Positions 44,338 to 52,696 of a stretch of DNA of 64,000 bases are shown here, piece after piece. The stretch is from Anaerolineae bacterium (GTDB lineage Bacteria > Chloroflexota > Anaerolineae > Aggregatilineales > Phototrophicaceae): NCBI GenBank assembly GCA_023382675.1, contig JAHDWN010000007.1:92072-156071 (forward strand). The letters are read 5' to 3'. Numbering within the stretch: position 1 is the first letter of the stretch; every line of letters starts with the position of its first letter. Below the pieces are notes generated by a model. That model searched no databases and was not told the origin of the DNA. It was given only the letters and a program-made list of their open reading frames with translations. The position numbers were made by a program, and so were the translations under genes.

Positions 44338-44368
44338 TTTCATGTTTTGCCTTATGAAGGAGTTCTCT

Positions 44369-44827
44369 GTGGAACGTACACTGATCATCATCAAGCCCGA
44401 CGCCGTTCAACGCGGGCTGAGTGGCGAAATCATCAAGCGCTTCGAGCAGCGCGGCCTGCGCATCGTCGGGATGAAATTCATGTCGGTTTCGCGGTCTTTG
44501 GCGGAAAAGCACTACGAGGAACACAAAGGCAAATCCTTCTTTGAAGGATTGGTCAACTACATTACCTCGGCTCCGGTGATTGTGTTTGCGCTCGAAGGCA
44601 CGAATGCCGTCGAGGCGGCGCGGACGACCATCGGCAAAACCAAACCGTTCGAATCCCCTGCCGGGACAATTCGCGGCGATTTCGCGCTGGAGGTTGGGCG
44701 CAATCTTGTTCATGGCTCAGACAGCGTAGCCAGCGGCGAACGCGAAGTCGCCAACTTCTTCAGCGAGAGCGAACTGATCTCGTGGAAGCGGAATACTGAC
44801 CCGTGGATCTTCGAGAATCCTTCTTGA
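44369..44827 (+). CDS. ndk: Nucleoside diphosphate kinase
   Basis: Transfers the gamma phosphate of ATP to nucleoside diphosphates through a phospho-His. 152 residues from the GTG at 44369, which has AAGGAG upstream; the in-frame ATG at 44342 is probably not used. The start VERTLIIIKPDAVQRGLSGEII and the active-site segment NLVHGSDS (catalytic His115) are standard, and the length equals the family's. It follows a candidate leader hairpin and stands alone. Confidence 0.97.
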   Translation: MERTLIIIKPDAVQRGLSGEIIKRFEQRGLRIVGMKFMSVSRSLAEKHYEEHKGKSFFEGLVNYITSAPVIVFALEGTNAVEAARTTIGKTKPFESPAGTIRGDFALEVGRNLVHGSDSVASGEREVANFFSESELISWKRNTDPWIFENPS

Positions 44828-44900
44828 GCGATCCCCAGCGCTGGGTGTATGTCAATTCTGCATGATCAATCGGGCGTCCATGATGGGACGCCTGATGTGG

Positions 44901-45233
44901 CTATTGGATGTTGAGCAGCACGGTCGCTTTGCTCCACAATTCTTCCAAATTGTAGAAGCGCCGTTCCTCTTCAAGAAATACATGGACGATCACGTGGCCG
45001 TAATCGAGCAGCACCCAACCACTGTCACCTTTGCCTTCCATAGCAACGGGCAGCAGTTGATAGGTTTCTTTGACCTTCTCGCGCACGTTTTCCGCCAGCG
45101 CTTTTGCCTGACGGTCACTGTTGGCACTGCAAATCACGAAGAAATCTGCAATAACCGTGTCCGGGCGCAGGTCAAGGACAACGATGTCTGCCCCCTTCTT
45201 GTCCTCCAAGGTTTGTACGATAAAGTGCGTCAA
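44901..45233 (-). CDS. rsfS: Ribosomal silencing factor RsfS (Iojap family)
   Basis: 110 residues as counted from the TTG at 45233. RsfS blocks 30S-50S joining by binding L14 in starvation. The sequence LEDKKGADIVVLDLRPDTVIADFFVICSANSDRQAKALAENV and GWVLLDYGHVIVHVFLEEERRFYNLEELW is diagnostic. The true start is probably upstream: the in-frame extension ILDGLEL restores the usual N-terminal helix. A strong GGGAGGGG site precedes an ATT (45251) or CTG (45248), and no ATG/GTG/TTG exists between there and the upstream stop. The a/b hydrolase gene lies upstream on the same strand. Confidence 0.92.
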   Translation of the reverse strand: MTHFIVQTLEDKKGADIVVLDLRPDTVIADFFVICSANSDRQAKALAENVREKVKETYQLLPVAMEGKGDSGWVLLDYGHVIVHVFLEEERRFYNLEELWSKATVLLNIQ

Positions 45234-45314
45234 TTCTAAGCCGTCCAGAATAGTCCCCTCCCTGGTCTTTTCTCGATTACGGTATCAGAACTTGTGTGTC
45301 ATCTTACCACAGGT

Positions 45315-46145
45315 CTAGGCCCTTTGAATGTCCCGCTCATCAGCGTGGATGAATTCGCGAACAAGGGCGACGAAGCGCTCCGGATCTTCATCCAGGGGTT
45401 GGTGATGCGCTGTCTCGAATTCGACGAGACGTGCATTCGGCATCAATTGGGCGGCTAATCGCCCTTCATCCGGCGGCACCGTGAAATCGCGACTGCCCAC
45501 GACAACAAGCGCCGGTTGCTCTATTTGGGGTAGATGCGGGCGCATGGTGTTGTTGGCGATACTTTCCAGGGCAGCGACCGCCGCATCCCAGGTCGTGGAT
45601 TGAAAATCACGTACGTAGCGCGGATGTAACGCTTTATCGACATAGAATGGCGCGCTGAACATCGGAGCCAGTTTGTCGGACTGAATGAGCGACCAGAACT
45701 TGCGTGTATACGCAGAAAGCAGCATCCAGAATTGGGATGCGAAAACTTCGTTGACACTCAGACCAAAACGACCGGTAACGACCGGACACATCAAGATGAG
45801 CCGCTGTGCCAGATCGGGTCGCGCATGAGCGAGCTTGAGCGCCAGCAGCCCGCCCATCGAATGCCCGATCACGACCCTAGGTTGCACCCGATGTCGTTCG
45901 CAAAAAGCGATGATCCAGGCTAAATGGGCATCGAGATCCGGACGTATATGAACGGGCAGCGGCGAGCGGCCAAAGCCCGCCAGATCCAGCGTCCAGCAGC
46001 GCGCCGCGTCATCCAGCGCCTGGGTCAGTGGTGTCCACATCCGGCCCGACGATGCCCAGCCGTGAATCATCAACACGTCGGCACCGTCGCCGCTGCGTTC
46101 ATAATACAAGTCGTTGATGGATGATGAAACGGGTGCCGAATTCAT
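45315..46145 (-). CDS. Alpha/beta hydrolase
   Basis: About 276 residues from the ATG at 46145 (MNSAPVSSSIND); a longer start at 46214 is unlikely. The nucleophile elbow is VIGHSMGGLLAL (Ser), with the oxyanion region MIHGWASSGRMW, acid Asp in VVVGSRDFTVPPDEG and catalytic His in FETAHHQPLDEDPERF. It resembles BioH-like or general carboxylesterase hydrolases; the substrate is unknown. Upstream of rsfS on the same strand and divergent from rluD. Confidence 0.9.
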   Translation of the reverse strand: MNSAPVSSSINDLYYERSGDGADVLMIHGWASSGRMWTPLTQALDDAARCWTLDLAGFGRSPLPVHIRPDLDAHLAWIIAFCERHRVQPRVVIGHSMGGLLALKLAHARPDLAQRLILMCPVVTGRFGLSVNEVFASQFWMLLSAYTRKFWSLIQSDKLAPMFSAPFYVDKALHPRYVRDFQSTTWDAAVAALESIANNTMRPHLPQIEQPALVVVGSRDFTVPPDEGRLAAQLMPNARLVEFETAHHQPLDEDPERFVALVREFIHADERDIQRA

Positions 46146-46182
46146 AGGGGCATTATAGCATGTGGAGTCGTTTTGCCATTCA

Positions 46183-46211
46183 TTGACAATGTAGCACATC
46201 TGTACTAAAAT
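46183..46211 (+). promoter_or_regulatory. Sigma-A type promoter of rluD
   Basis: TTGACA (46183-46188), a 17-base spacer and TAAAAT (46206-46211), 33 bases before the ATG. Same boxes and spacing as the mtaD promoter. Confidence 0.8.
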
Positions 46212-46244
46212 CACCTGCCAGTATCGTACCAGAATGCAATTTCT

Positions 46245-47168
46245 ATGCCGTTAGCGAAGCCGATTGAATTCGTCAATGATACGCCGGGCGAGCGCCTTGA
46301 TAAGATCGTCGTCGCGCGCCTGGGTGAAGGCTTTTCACGCACTCAGGCACAGAAGCTCATCGACGATGGCAACGTCAGCGTTGACGGCGCAGCGATCAAA
46401 GCTGGCGCCAAGCTCAAAGGCGGCGAATTCATCCGTATCGCTATTCCCGTGCCAGCCCCACAGCAAGATGTTCAAGCGGAAGATATCCCATTGAGGATTG
46501 TCTACGAAGATGCGGATATCGCCGTCATCGACAAACCAGCCGGCTTGATCGTCCATCCAGGCGCGGGCAACGAGCACGGCACACTGGTGAATGCCCTGCT
46601 GGCACGCTACCCGGAGATCGAACAGATCCCGATTGCGCCCAAACGGCGTGGCATCGTCCACCGGCTCGATAAAGATACCAGCGGCTTGATCCTGGCGGCG
46701 CGGAATGCCACAGCCATGCACAAATTGATGGCACAGTTCCAGGCACGGACGGTCGAAAAAACCTATGTGACGCTGGTCGAACGCCCGCCGAAAACCACGA
46801 CAGGCCGCATCGAAGCGCCTATTGCCCGCGATCCTGGGGATCGTAAGCGGATGGCCGTTCAACGCGGTGGACGCCCCGCCATTAGCGAGTTCGAGACGAT
46901 CCAGCGCTATAAAGAAGGTTATGCGCTGCTGCGTGTGCGACTGCTAACAGGACGCACGCACCAGATCCGCGTACACATGGCTTTCGTTGGCTGCCCGGTG
47001 GTCGGCGATGTCATGTATGGCTACCGCCGCCAGCGATTGATGCGCGGCCAGTTTCTGCACGCGGCCCGATTGTGCTTCGATCATCCGCGCACAGGCGAGC
47101 GCTTGTGTTTCGAAGCACCGCTCTCACCACGCTTACAGGCGGTGCTCGAATCGCTGACGCCAATCTAG
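46245..47168 (+). CDS. rluD: 23S rRNA pseudouridine synthase RluD family
   Basis: 307 residues. An N-terminal S4 domain (RLDKIVVARLGEGFSRTQAQKLIDDGNVSV) is followed by the RluA/RluD catalytic domain with the motif HRLDKDTSG carrying the catalytic Asp, PAGLIVHPGAG and the C-terminal GRTHQIRVHMAFVGCPVVGD. It should make pseudouridines in helix 69 of 23S rRNA. No clear ribosome binding site, but a near-perfect promoter. It is monocistronic. Confidence 0.95.
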   Translation: MPLAKPIEFVNDTPGERLDKIVVARLGEGFSRTQAQKLIDDGNVSVDGAAIKAGAKLKGGEFIRIAIPVPAPQQDVQAEDIPLRIVYEDADIAVIDKPAGLIVHPGAGNEHGTLVNALLARYPEIEQIPIAPKRRGIVHRLDKDTSGLILAARNATAMHKLMAQFQARTVEKTYVTLVERPPKTTTGRIEAPIARDPGDRKRMAVQRGGRPAISEFETIQRYKEGYALLRVRLLTGRTHQIRVHMAFVGCPVVGDVMYGYRRQRLMRGQFLHAARLCFDHPRTGERLCFEAPLSPRLQAVLESLTPI

Positions 47169-47254
47169 AGTGAACCGCCTCAAGACTACTTTTTCAGCTA
47201 TCATTCAATAACCAAATCGGGCATAATTGAGAATGCAAACGAGAGGATGAGCCG

Positions 47255-48091
47255 ATGCGTGAAATCACCGTAGCGACCGTGCAGATGAGGCCCAGGCTTG
47301 GCGAGGCAGAAGACAATCTCGTCAAGATGTCCGAGATGATCTCCAAAATCGCATCTCAGCAAAAAGTCGACCTGATTGTGTTCCCGGAGTTGATCACCAG
47401 CGGCTACGAGTTGGGGCTGCGTTTCACCGAACTGGCACAACGTGTGCCGGGGCCAACGGTCAACCTGATCGCTCAGCGCGCCAATGAATATGGGGTCTAC
47501 ATCGCCTTTGGCATGGTGACGAAAGAACGTGTCGAAAGCGTGCTCTACAATTCGTCGGTGCTCGTTGGGCCTGAGGGCGAACTGCTAGAGGTCTACAACA
47601 AGATTCACCTACGCGGCGAAGAGCGCATGGCCTTCCGCGAAGGATTCAAACTGCCCATCGTCGAAACAGAAGTCGGCAACATCGGCATGATGATCGGCTA
47701 CGATCTCGCTTTCCCTGAGGTTGCCCGCAGCCTTGTGCTCGATGGAGCGGATGTGCTGTGTGTGGTCGGCAACTGGGAAGCAGCGACCATCGATGAGTGG
47801 AAAACTTACCTGCGCGCACGCGCCTACGAGAATGCTGTTTTTGTCGTCGGGGCCAATCGTGTCGGCGAAGATGTGACGCTGACGTTCGGTGGCGAGAGCA
47901 TGATCGTCGGGCCGCGCGGGCAAATCTACGCCTCGCTCGCGAACGAAACCGATCCCAACACGGGCGCGCCTTTGGAGGGCTTCGCCGTCGCGCGCATCGA
48001 CCTCGATGAGGTGCGCAAGAATCGCGAAGAGTTCCAACTGATTCAAAACCGACAGCCGCTCGTCTACAAATCCATCGTTCGCCGCTACTAA
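47255..48091 (+). CDS. Nitrilase-fold protein lacking the catalytic cysteine (pseudo-amidase?)
   Basis: 278 residues of the carbon-nitrogen hydrolase superfamily. Glu45 (VFPELITSGYE) and Lys116 (YNKIHLRGEERM) of the triad are present, but the Cys position in the usual xxxCYDxxFPE box reads MMIGYDLAFPE: Gly148 (codon GGC at 47696-47698) instead of Cys (TGC/TGT). The rest of the fold is intact, so this is either an inactive homologue with a regulatory or binding role, or a sequence error in one base. It has its own GAGAGG site and a terminator downstream. It does not have an adjacent NAD synthetase. Confidence 0.88.
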   Translation: MREITVATVQMRPRLGEAEDNLVKMSEMISKIASQQKVDLIVFPELITSGYELGLRFTELAQRVPGPTVNLIAQRANEYGVYIAFGMVTKERVESVLYNSSVLVGPEGELLEVYNKIHLRGEERMAFREGFKLPIVETEVGNIGMMIGYDLAFPEVARSLVLDGADVLCVVGNWEAATIDEWKTYLRARAYENAVFVVGANRVGEDVTLTFGGESMIVGPRGQIYASLANETDPNTGAPLEGFAVARIDLDEVRKNREEFQLIQNRQPLVYKSIVRRY

Positions 48092-48117
48092 TAACGTCCC
48101 TCTGAGCTAACAGTTCT

Positions 48118-48152
48118 ATCGAGGCGCTCGCATAAGTGCCTCGATTCTTCTT
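48118..48152 (+). terminator. Terminator of the nitrilase-fold gene
   Basis: ATCGAGGC (48118-48125) pairs with GCCTCGAT (48138-48145), followed by TCTTCTTG, a modest T-tract. Confidence 0.6.
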
Positions 48153-48202
48153 GCTTGATTTGCGGAGAATTAATTATTCTACCATAGTAATTCGCGTAAC
48201 TC

Positions 48203-48231
48203 TTGGTAGACTTCACTGTTATCACTATATA
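48203..48231 (+). promoter_or_regulatory. Promoter of mscL
   Basis: TTGGTA (48203-48208), a 17-base spacer and TATATA (48226-48231), about 80 bases before the ATG at 48313, which has AAGGGGG upstream. Confidence 0.6.
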
Positions 48232-48312
48232 GAATACAGCAATGGCTCATAACCCAGGCTGTACTGTTTAGCGTGCCTTTTCAGAGACACTCTCCAACAA
48301 GGGGGCCGCAGC

Positions 48313-48735
48313 ATGTTAAAAGAGTTTCGCGAGTTCATCATCAAAGGGAATGCGCTTGACCTGGCCGTCGGTGTGATCATCGGTGCCGCGTTCGGCGCAG
48401 TCATTAATTCGCTGGTGGCGGACATTATCATGCCCATCATCTCGGCGATTTTCCAGGCACCCGATTTTTCGAATATCTTCATCGTTCTGCGCGAAGGAGC
48501 GACCGCAGGCCCATACGCAACCTACCAGGCGGCGGTCGACGCTGGCGCAGCCGTCATCGGCATCGGCACGTTTATCAACGTGCTCATCAATCTGTTGATC
48601 GTTGGGTTCGCATTGTTCTTGATCGTTCGCGCGATCAACAAACTGCGTAAGCCCGAACCGGCCCCGGCTCCGGCAGGCCCCACAACCGAGGAAAAGCTCG
48701 TCTCCGTCCTCGAAAAGCTCGAGAAGAAGATCTAA
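48313..48735 (+). CDS. mscL: Large-conductance mechanosensitive channel MscL
   Basis: 140 residues, opening a wide pore under hypo-osmotic shock. The N-terminus MLKEFREFIIKGNALDLAVGVIIGAAFGAVINSLVADIIMP is the canonical MscL start with amphipathic helix and TM1; TM2 is FINVLINLLIVGFALFLIVRAINKL; the C-terminal helical bundle EEKLVSVLEKLEKKI follows a Pro/Ala linker. A strong hairpin terminator follows at 48762. Confidence 0.97.
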   Translation: MLKEFREFIIKGNALDLAVGVIIGAAFGAVINSLVADIIMPIISAIFQAPDFSNIFIVLREGATAGPYATYQAAVDAGAAVIGIGTFINVLINLLIVGFALFLIVRAINKLRKPEPAPAPAGPTTEEKLVSVLEKLEKKI

Positions 48736-48761
48736 GCGACATTTTCCACCATCAGGGGAGT

Positions 48762-48797
48762 AGTGCAGGCGGCCTTCAACACCGCCTGCACTCGTTT
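48762..48797 (+). terminator. Hairpin terminator of mscL
   Basis: AGTGCAGGCGG (48762-48772) and CCGCCTGCACT (48782-48792) are exact 11-bp complements around a 9-base loop, followed by CGTTTA. The T-tract is short. Confidence 0.65.
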
Positions 48798-48802
48798 ATG
48801 CT

Positions 48803-49609
48803 ATGGTTCATCACCTCATTTATGGCGTCGATTTCAGCGGCGCGGCGGATGCCGGTAAGCACATCTGGATTGCCGAGTGTGTGCTCGATTCAGCGCAACT
48901 ATGTGTCATGCATTGTGCCCCGGCAGAGGCGCTGCCCAAGAGTGGGCGCACACGAGAGGTGGCGCTGGCTGCGCTCTCGCGGTTGATCGCTGCCAGCAAA
49001 AATGCCGTTTTCGGTCTCGACTTCCCTTTCAGTCTGCCAGATGCTCAGATGAATGCGCCATCGTGGCTCGACTTTGCCCGCTTGTTTGGCACACGCTACC
49101 CCACCGCCGAAGATTTCTATCGTCGGCATGGCGGCAAAGGCAATGAACAGCAGCGGCGCATCACGGATGAGCGCGCCAGGCCGCCCTTTGCATCGGCGAA
49201 CCTGCGCATGTATCGCCAGACTTATTACGGCATCGGTGATCTGCTTGCGCCGCTGGCACTCACCGGACAGGCGTGCGTACTGCCGATGATGAAAGCGGAG
49301 GCAGGCAAACCCTGGCTGATCGAAACCTGCCCCGCCGTCATCCTGCGCGAACTAAAGCTGCGCCTGACAAACTATAAGCAACAGAGTGACGCCGGTCAGG
49401 AGCGGCGCAGCCTGATTTTGCAGGGATTGGAGCAGGTGGGCGTTCGCTTTGCAGAAGATAGTCTGAAAGTGCGCATGATCACCGATAGTCGCGGAGATGC
49501 GTTAGACAGCGTGATCGCCGCCCTGGGAGCAGCACGTGCGCTTCAGAGCGGCACGCTGGCCCAGGCTGATGACCCTATACTCCGGCGCGAAGGCTGGATC
49601 TATCCGTGA
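48803..49609 (+). CDS. DUF429 family protein (RNase H-like fold)
   Basis: 268 residues. GVDFSGAADAG at the start, FGLDFPFSLPDA, LIETCPAVILREL and DALDSVIAALGAARAL near the end match DUF429, a family of predicted RNase H-fold nucleases or resolvases; the Asp/Glu residues in these motifs could be metal ligands. Biochemical role unknown. It starts six bases after the mscL terminator without an obvious ribosome binding site or promoter, so the mechanism of its expression is unclear. Confidence 0.8.
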   Translation: MVHHLIYGVDFSGAADAGKHIWIAECVLDSAQLCVMHCAPAEALPKSGRTREVALAALSRLIAASKNAVFGLDFPFSLPDAQMNAPSWLDFARLFGTRYPTAEDFYRRHGGKGNEQQRRITDERARPPFASANLRMYRQTYYGIGDLLAPLALTGQACVLPMMKAEAGKPWLIETCPAVILRELKLRLTNYKQQSDAGQERRSLILQGLEQVGVRFAEDSLKVRMITDSRGDALDSVIAALGAARALQSGTLAQADDPILRREGWIYP

Positions 49610-49649
49610 TGTGACGATTTCCTTTGTGAGCTTATTTGCGGAATCGAAC

Positions 49650-49668
49650 TTCCGGAAAGCAGTATAAT
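49650..49668 (+). promoter_or_regulatory. TATAAT with TTCCGGAA palindrome upstream of comEA
   Basis: A perfect TATAAT (49663-49668), 100 bases before the comEA ATG at 49768. An 8-bp palindrome TTCCGGAA (49650-49657) sits within the spacer region. No TTGACA at the right distance. Confidence 0.4.
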
Positions 49669-49767
49669 AGTTTCATAGACTGCGGAGTCCAGTTTGCAGA
49701 AGGTTATCGATTGCATCAGACCCCCATGCCGGTGATTCCATGCCAGCGGATGCCTAAGAAATAAGCC

Positions 49768-50364
49768 ATGTCAGACGACCCCCAATCCCCCTATCAGAGT
49801 CGCCAGCTTGTGATCGTCTTCGGGCTGCTGGCGGCGCTGATCGTCGCCGGTTCGGCGCTGCTGCTCTTGAGCCGACCGGAGCCGGTGACCATCACCATTA
49901 ATCCACCGCCGCCTTCGGTCACGCCGCTGCCGACGAACACGCCCAGCCCGCTGCAAATCTATGTAACGGGCGCAGTCGCGCAACCTGGCACCGTAATAAT
50001 GCTGCCTGCGGGCAGCCGTGTTGAAGATGCAATCGCTGCTGCGGGTGGCGCGCTCGACACCGCCAACCTCGAAGCTGTGAACCTGGCTGCCCTGCTCAGA
50101 GATGGCGACCAAATCCACGTGCCGGAACAAGGCGCTGCACCCGCAGTGCTGGCAACCACGAGCGGCGGCACGCTCATCCACATCAATTCGGCCACGCTGG
50201 AAGAAATCGATACTTTACCCGGCATTGGCCCGGCGCTGGCGCAGCGTATCATCGACTACCGGGAAGCCAATGGCCCTTTCACCAGCTTTGACGATCTGGA
50301 TGCCGTGGATGGCATCGGCCCAGACCTGCTGTCACAGATCGCGGATATGATCACCTTCGACTGA
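49768..50364 (+). CDS. comEA: ComEA-type DNA receptor with SLBB and HhH domains
   Basis: 198 residues. An N-terminal membrane helix (LVIVFGLLAALIVAGSALLLL, about 12-33), a Pro/Thr linker, an SLBB domain (YVTGAVAQPGTVIMLPAGSR ... NLAALLRDGDQIHVPE), and a C-terminal double helix-hairpin-helix (LIHINSATLEEIDTLPGIGP and DLDAVDGIGPDLLSQI). ComEA binds double-stranded DNA on the cell surface for uptake. No comEC is adjacent; the next gene converges on it with 3 bases between the stops. Confidence 0.94.
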   Translation: MSDDPQSPYQSRQLVIVFGLLAALIVAGSALLLLSRPEPVTITINPPPPSVTPLPTNTPSPLQIYVTGAVAQPGTVIMLPAGSRVEDAIAAAGGALDTANLEAVNLAALLRDGDQIHVPEQGAAPAVLATTSGGTLIHINSATLEEIDTLPGIGPALAQRIIDYREANGPFTSFDDLDAVDGIGPDLLSQIADMITFD

Positions 50365-50367
50365 TAT

Positions 50368-51450
50368 TCAGCCGACGCGGGTTTGCGTCTCGCGATCAAA
50401 ATAGGTGATTGTGCCTGTATCCAACGCGCAGCAGATCTGATCTCCGACCTCGACCCGTGTTTCTATCGGCACGAGCATCACCCATTGTTCACCGTTGGCG
50501 CTCATTTCTACCTGATAGTGGCGCTCGGAAAAATGCGGTATCACCGACTCGACATAGGCCCGTACCCCCTCCTCGGCAACCTGGATGAACTCCGGACGCA
50601 CCCCCATGATGATCCGTGTCCCATCCTCCAGATCGGCGCGAATCGGATAGCCGCCAAAGTTGAGGCCGTGCCATTGATGATCGCGCACCTCGCCTTCGAA
50701 GAGATTAATCGTCGGCAGGCCGATAAAGGTGGCGACAAACAAATTGAGCGGATTGTGATAAAGCTGCTGAAACGTCCCCATCTGTTCGATTCCGCCTTCG
50801 CGCATGACAGCGATGCGATCCGCAAGCGCAATGGCTTCCACCTGGTCATGGGTCACGTAAACACTGGTGACGGGAAACTCGTTGAGCAGCCGCCTGAGTT
50901 CGACGCGCGCCTGCGAGCGCAGTTTGGCATCCAGATTCGAAAATGGCTCATCGAACAGAAACACTCGCGGATCGCGCGCCAGCGCTCTTGCGACACCCAC
51001 CCGCTGTCTTTCTCCGCCGGAAAGCTGTCCCGGCAGCCGGTCAAGGAGCTTCTCCAGGCCGATGCCGGTGATCTGGCTGATCCGGGCAACGCGCTCCGGG
51101 ACTTCATGTTCGCGGTGACGCAGCCAGAGAAAGAAGCCAATATTCTGACGCGCTTCCCAATGCGGAATGAGCGCGCCTTCCTGAAAGACCATGCCGATCC
51201 CCCGGTCTTGCGAGGGGATTTCTTCAAGCGGGACATTGTCGTACAAGATCCGGCCAGAGTCGGGGATAAGCAGCCCGGCGATCAAGCGCAGCAGCGTCGA
51301 CTTCCCACACCCGGACGGGCCAAGCACAGCCAGCACCTGGCCCGATGCGATTCGCATCGAAACGTTGTCTACAGCACGAGCATAAACAACCTTCCCGCCA
51401 GCAGCCTGCTCAAAGCGCTTGCTGACGTTTTCGAGCACAATCGTCGTCAT
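50368..51450 (-). CDS. ABC transporter ATP-binding protein (MalK/UgpC/PotA-like) with TOBE domain
   Basis: 360 residues from the ATG at 51450, which has GGGAGG upstream (the GTG at 51456 is less good). Walker A GPSGCGKSTLLR, Q-loop, signature LSGGERQRVGVARAL, Walker B VFLFDEPFSNLD and H-loop VYVTHDQVEA are complete. A C-terminal TOBE region (about 250-360) suggests a solute importer of the CUT1 or polyamine type. No permease or binding-protein gene is adjacent, so it may serve remote permeases. It converges on comEA and is divergent from ltaE. Confidence 0.92.
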   Translation of the reverse strand: MTTIVLENVSKRFEQAAGGKVVYARAVDNVSMRIASGQVLAVLGPSGCGKSTLLRLIAGLLIPDSGRILYDNVPLEEIPSQDRGIGMVFQEGALIPHWEARQNIGFFLWLRHREHEVPERVARISQITGIGLEKLLDRLPGQLSGGERQRVGVARALARDPRVFLFDEPFSNLDAKLRSQARVELRRLLNEFPVTSVYVTHDQVEAIALADRIAVMREGGIEQMGTFQQLYHNPLNLFVATFIGLPTINLFEGEVRDHQWHGLNFGGYPIRADLEDGTRIIMGVRPEFIQVAEEGVRAYVESVIPHFSERHYQVEMSANGEQWVMLVPIETRVEVGDQICCALDTGTITYFDRETQTRVG

Positions 51451-51603
51451 GTCCACGCCTCCCGCCTGGACAGCTATCCTTCATCTTATAGACGTACTGT
51501 CATTGTATCCTGGATCGGATAGACACGCTCACCATAAGCGCTTGCCATCGAGGCGCATCGGGTTTACGATTCGCGCGTCACAACTGCACCACGAGGAACA
51601 ATC

Positions 51604-52692
51604 ATGACGATGAGTGTGATCGACCTGCGCAGCGACACAGTCACCGTGCCCACGCCGGAAATGCGCGAGGCAATGGCGAATGCGCCGGTCGGCGACGACG
51701 TTTATGGCGAAGACCCGACGCTAAACCTGCTGCAAGACGAAGCCGCCGAGATGCTCGGCAAAGAAGCCGCCCTATTCGTCCCCAGCGGCACGATGGGCAA
51801 TCTGACGAGTGTGCTGACACACTGCGCGCGCGGCGACGAAATGATCGTCGGCAAAGACGCGCATATTTTCCGCTACGAAGTTGCCAGCGCTGCCATGTAC
51901 GGCGGTGTTCAGCCGAATACGCTGCCTGTGCAAGCAGATGGCACGCTCGATCTCGATCAGATTCGGAGTGCGATCCGCGGCGACAACGCGCATTTTCCAC
52001 CGACACGACTCATCTGCCTGGAAAATACTCAAGCCTCCGCCTTCGGCGCGCCCCTCCCTGTCAAGTACATATCAGCCGTGGCGGAGATCGCGCGTGTGTA
52101 CAATCTGAAGCTGCACGTCGATGGCGCGCGGCTGTTTAACGCGGCGACGGCGCTCGGCGTGGAGGCACGCGAGCTGGTGGCGGAGGCTGACAGCGTCAGC
52201 GTTTGCCTGTCGAAAGGCTTGTGCGCGCCGGTCGGATCAGTGATCGCCGGGTCGCGTGAGTTCATCAAGCGGGCGCACCGTGTGCGCAAAAGCCTCGGCG
52301 GTGGGATGCGTCAGGCGGGTATTCTGGCTGCCGCAGGCCTGATCTCGCTACGCGTCATGACGAAACGCCTGCAAGAGGATCATGACACCGCGCGGCAGTT
52401 TGCCGAGGGTATCGGGCAGATCCCCTACATCAAAGTTGACGTGAATCGCGTTCGGACAAACATCATCTATTTCAATCTGACACCAGACGCACCGATCAGC
52501 GTCGAGCAGCTTTCGGCGCGTCTGAAAGATGAGCACGACATTCTGATGCGCCCGTATGACGTGCGTGAGCAATCGGTTCGCGTGCTGACCCACTACTGGA
52601 TCAAGCCGGAACATATCGACCGCACCGTGACGGCGATGCGCAGCCTGCTCGACCCGGCTGGAGCGCGTCGCGAGCGCATTTCGGCAGACTGA
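51604..52692 (+). CDS. ltaE: Low-specificity L-threonine aldolase
   Basis: 362 residues of the PLP-dependent threonine aldolase / beta-eliminating lyase family. The start IDLRSDTVTVPTPEMREAM is diagnostic; the PLP-binding Lys204 is in VCLSKGLCAPVGS; HVDGARLFNA and a Gly-rich SLGGGMRQAG follow. It cleaves threonine or allo-threonine to glycine and acetaldehyde. ATG at 51604 behind GAGGAAC; the next gene starts five bases after the stop. Confidence 0.96.
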   Translation: MTMSVIDLRSDTVTVPTPEMREAMANAPVGDDVYGEDPTLNLLQDEAAEMLGKEAALFVPSGTMGNLTSVLTHCARGDEMIVGKDAHIFRYEVASAAMYGGVQPNTLPVQADGTLDLDQIRSAIRGDNAHFPPTRLICLENTQASAFGAPLPVKYISAVAEIARVYNLKLHVDGARLFNAATALGVEARELVAEADSVSVCLSKGLCAPVGSVIAGSREFIKRAHRVRKSLGGGMRQAGILAAAGLISLRVMTKRLQEDHDTARQFAEGIGQIPYIKVDVNRVRTNIIYFNLTPDAPISVEQLSARLKDEHDILMRPYDVREQSVRVLTHYWIKPEHIDRTVTAMRSLLDPAGARRERISAD

Positions 52693-52696
52693 CGCC

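Noticed and set aside
44870-44892. GGCGTCC/GGACGCC hairpin between ndk and rsfS
   Set aside because: A 7-bp stem without a T-run on either strand; could be a weak bidirectional terminator but too little to call.
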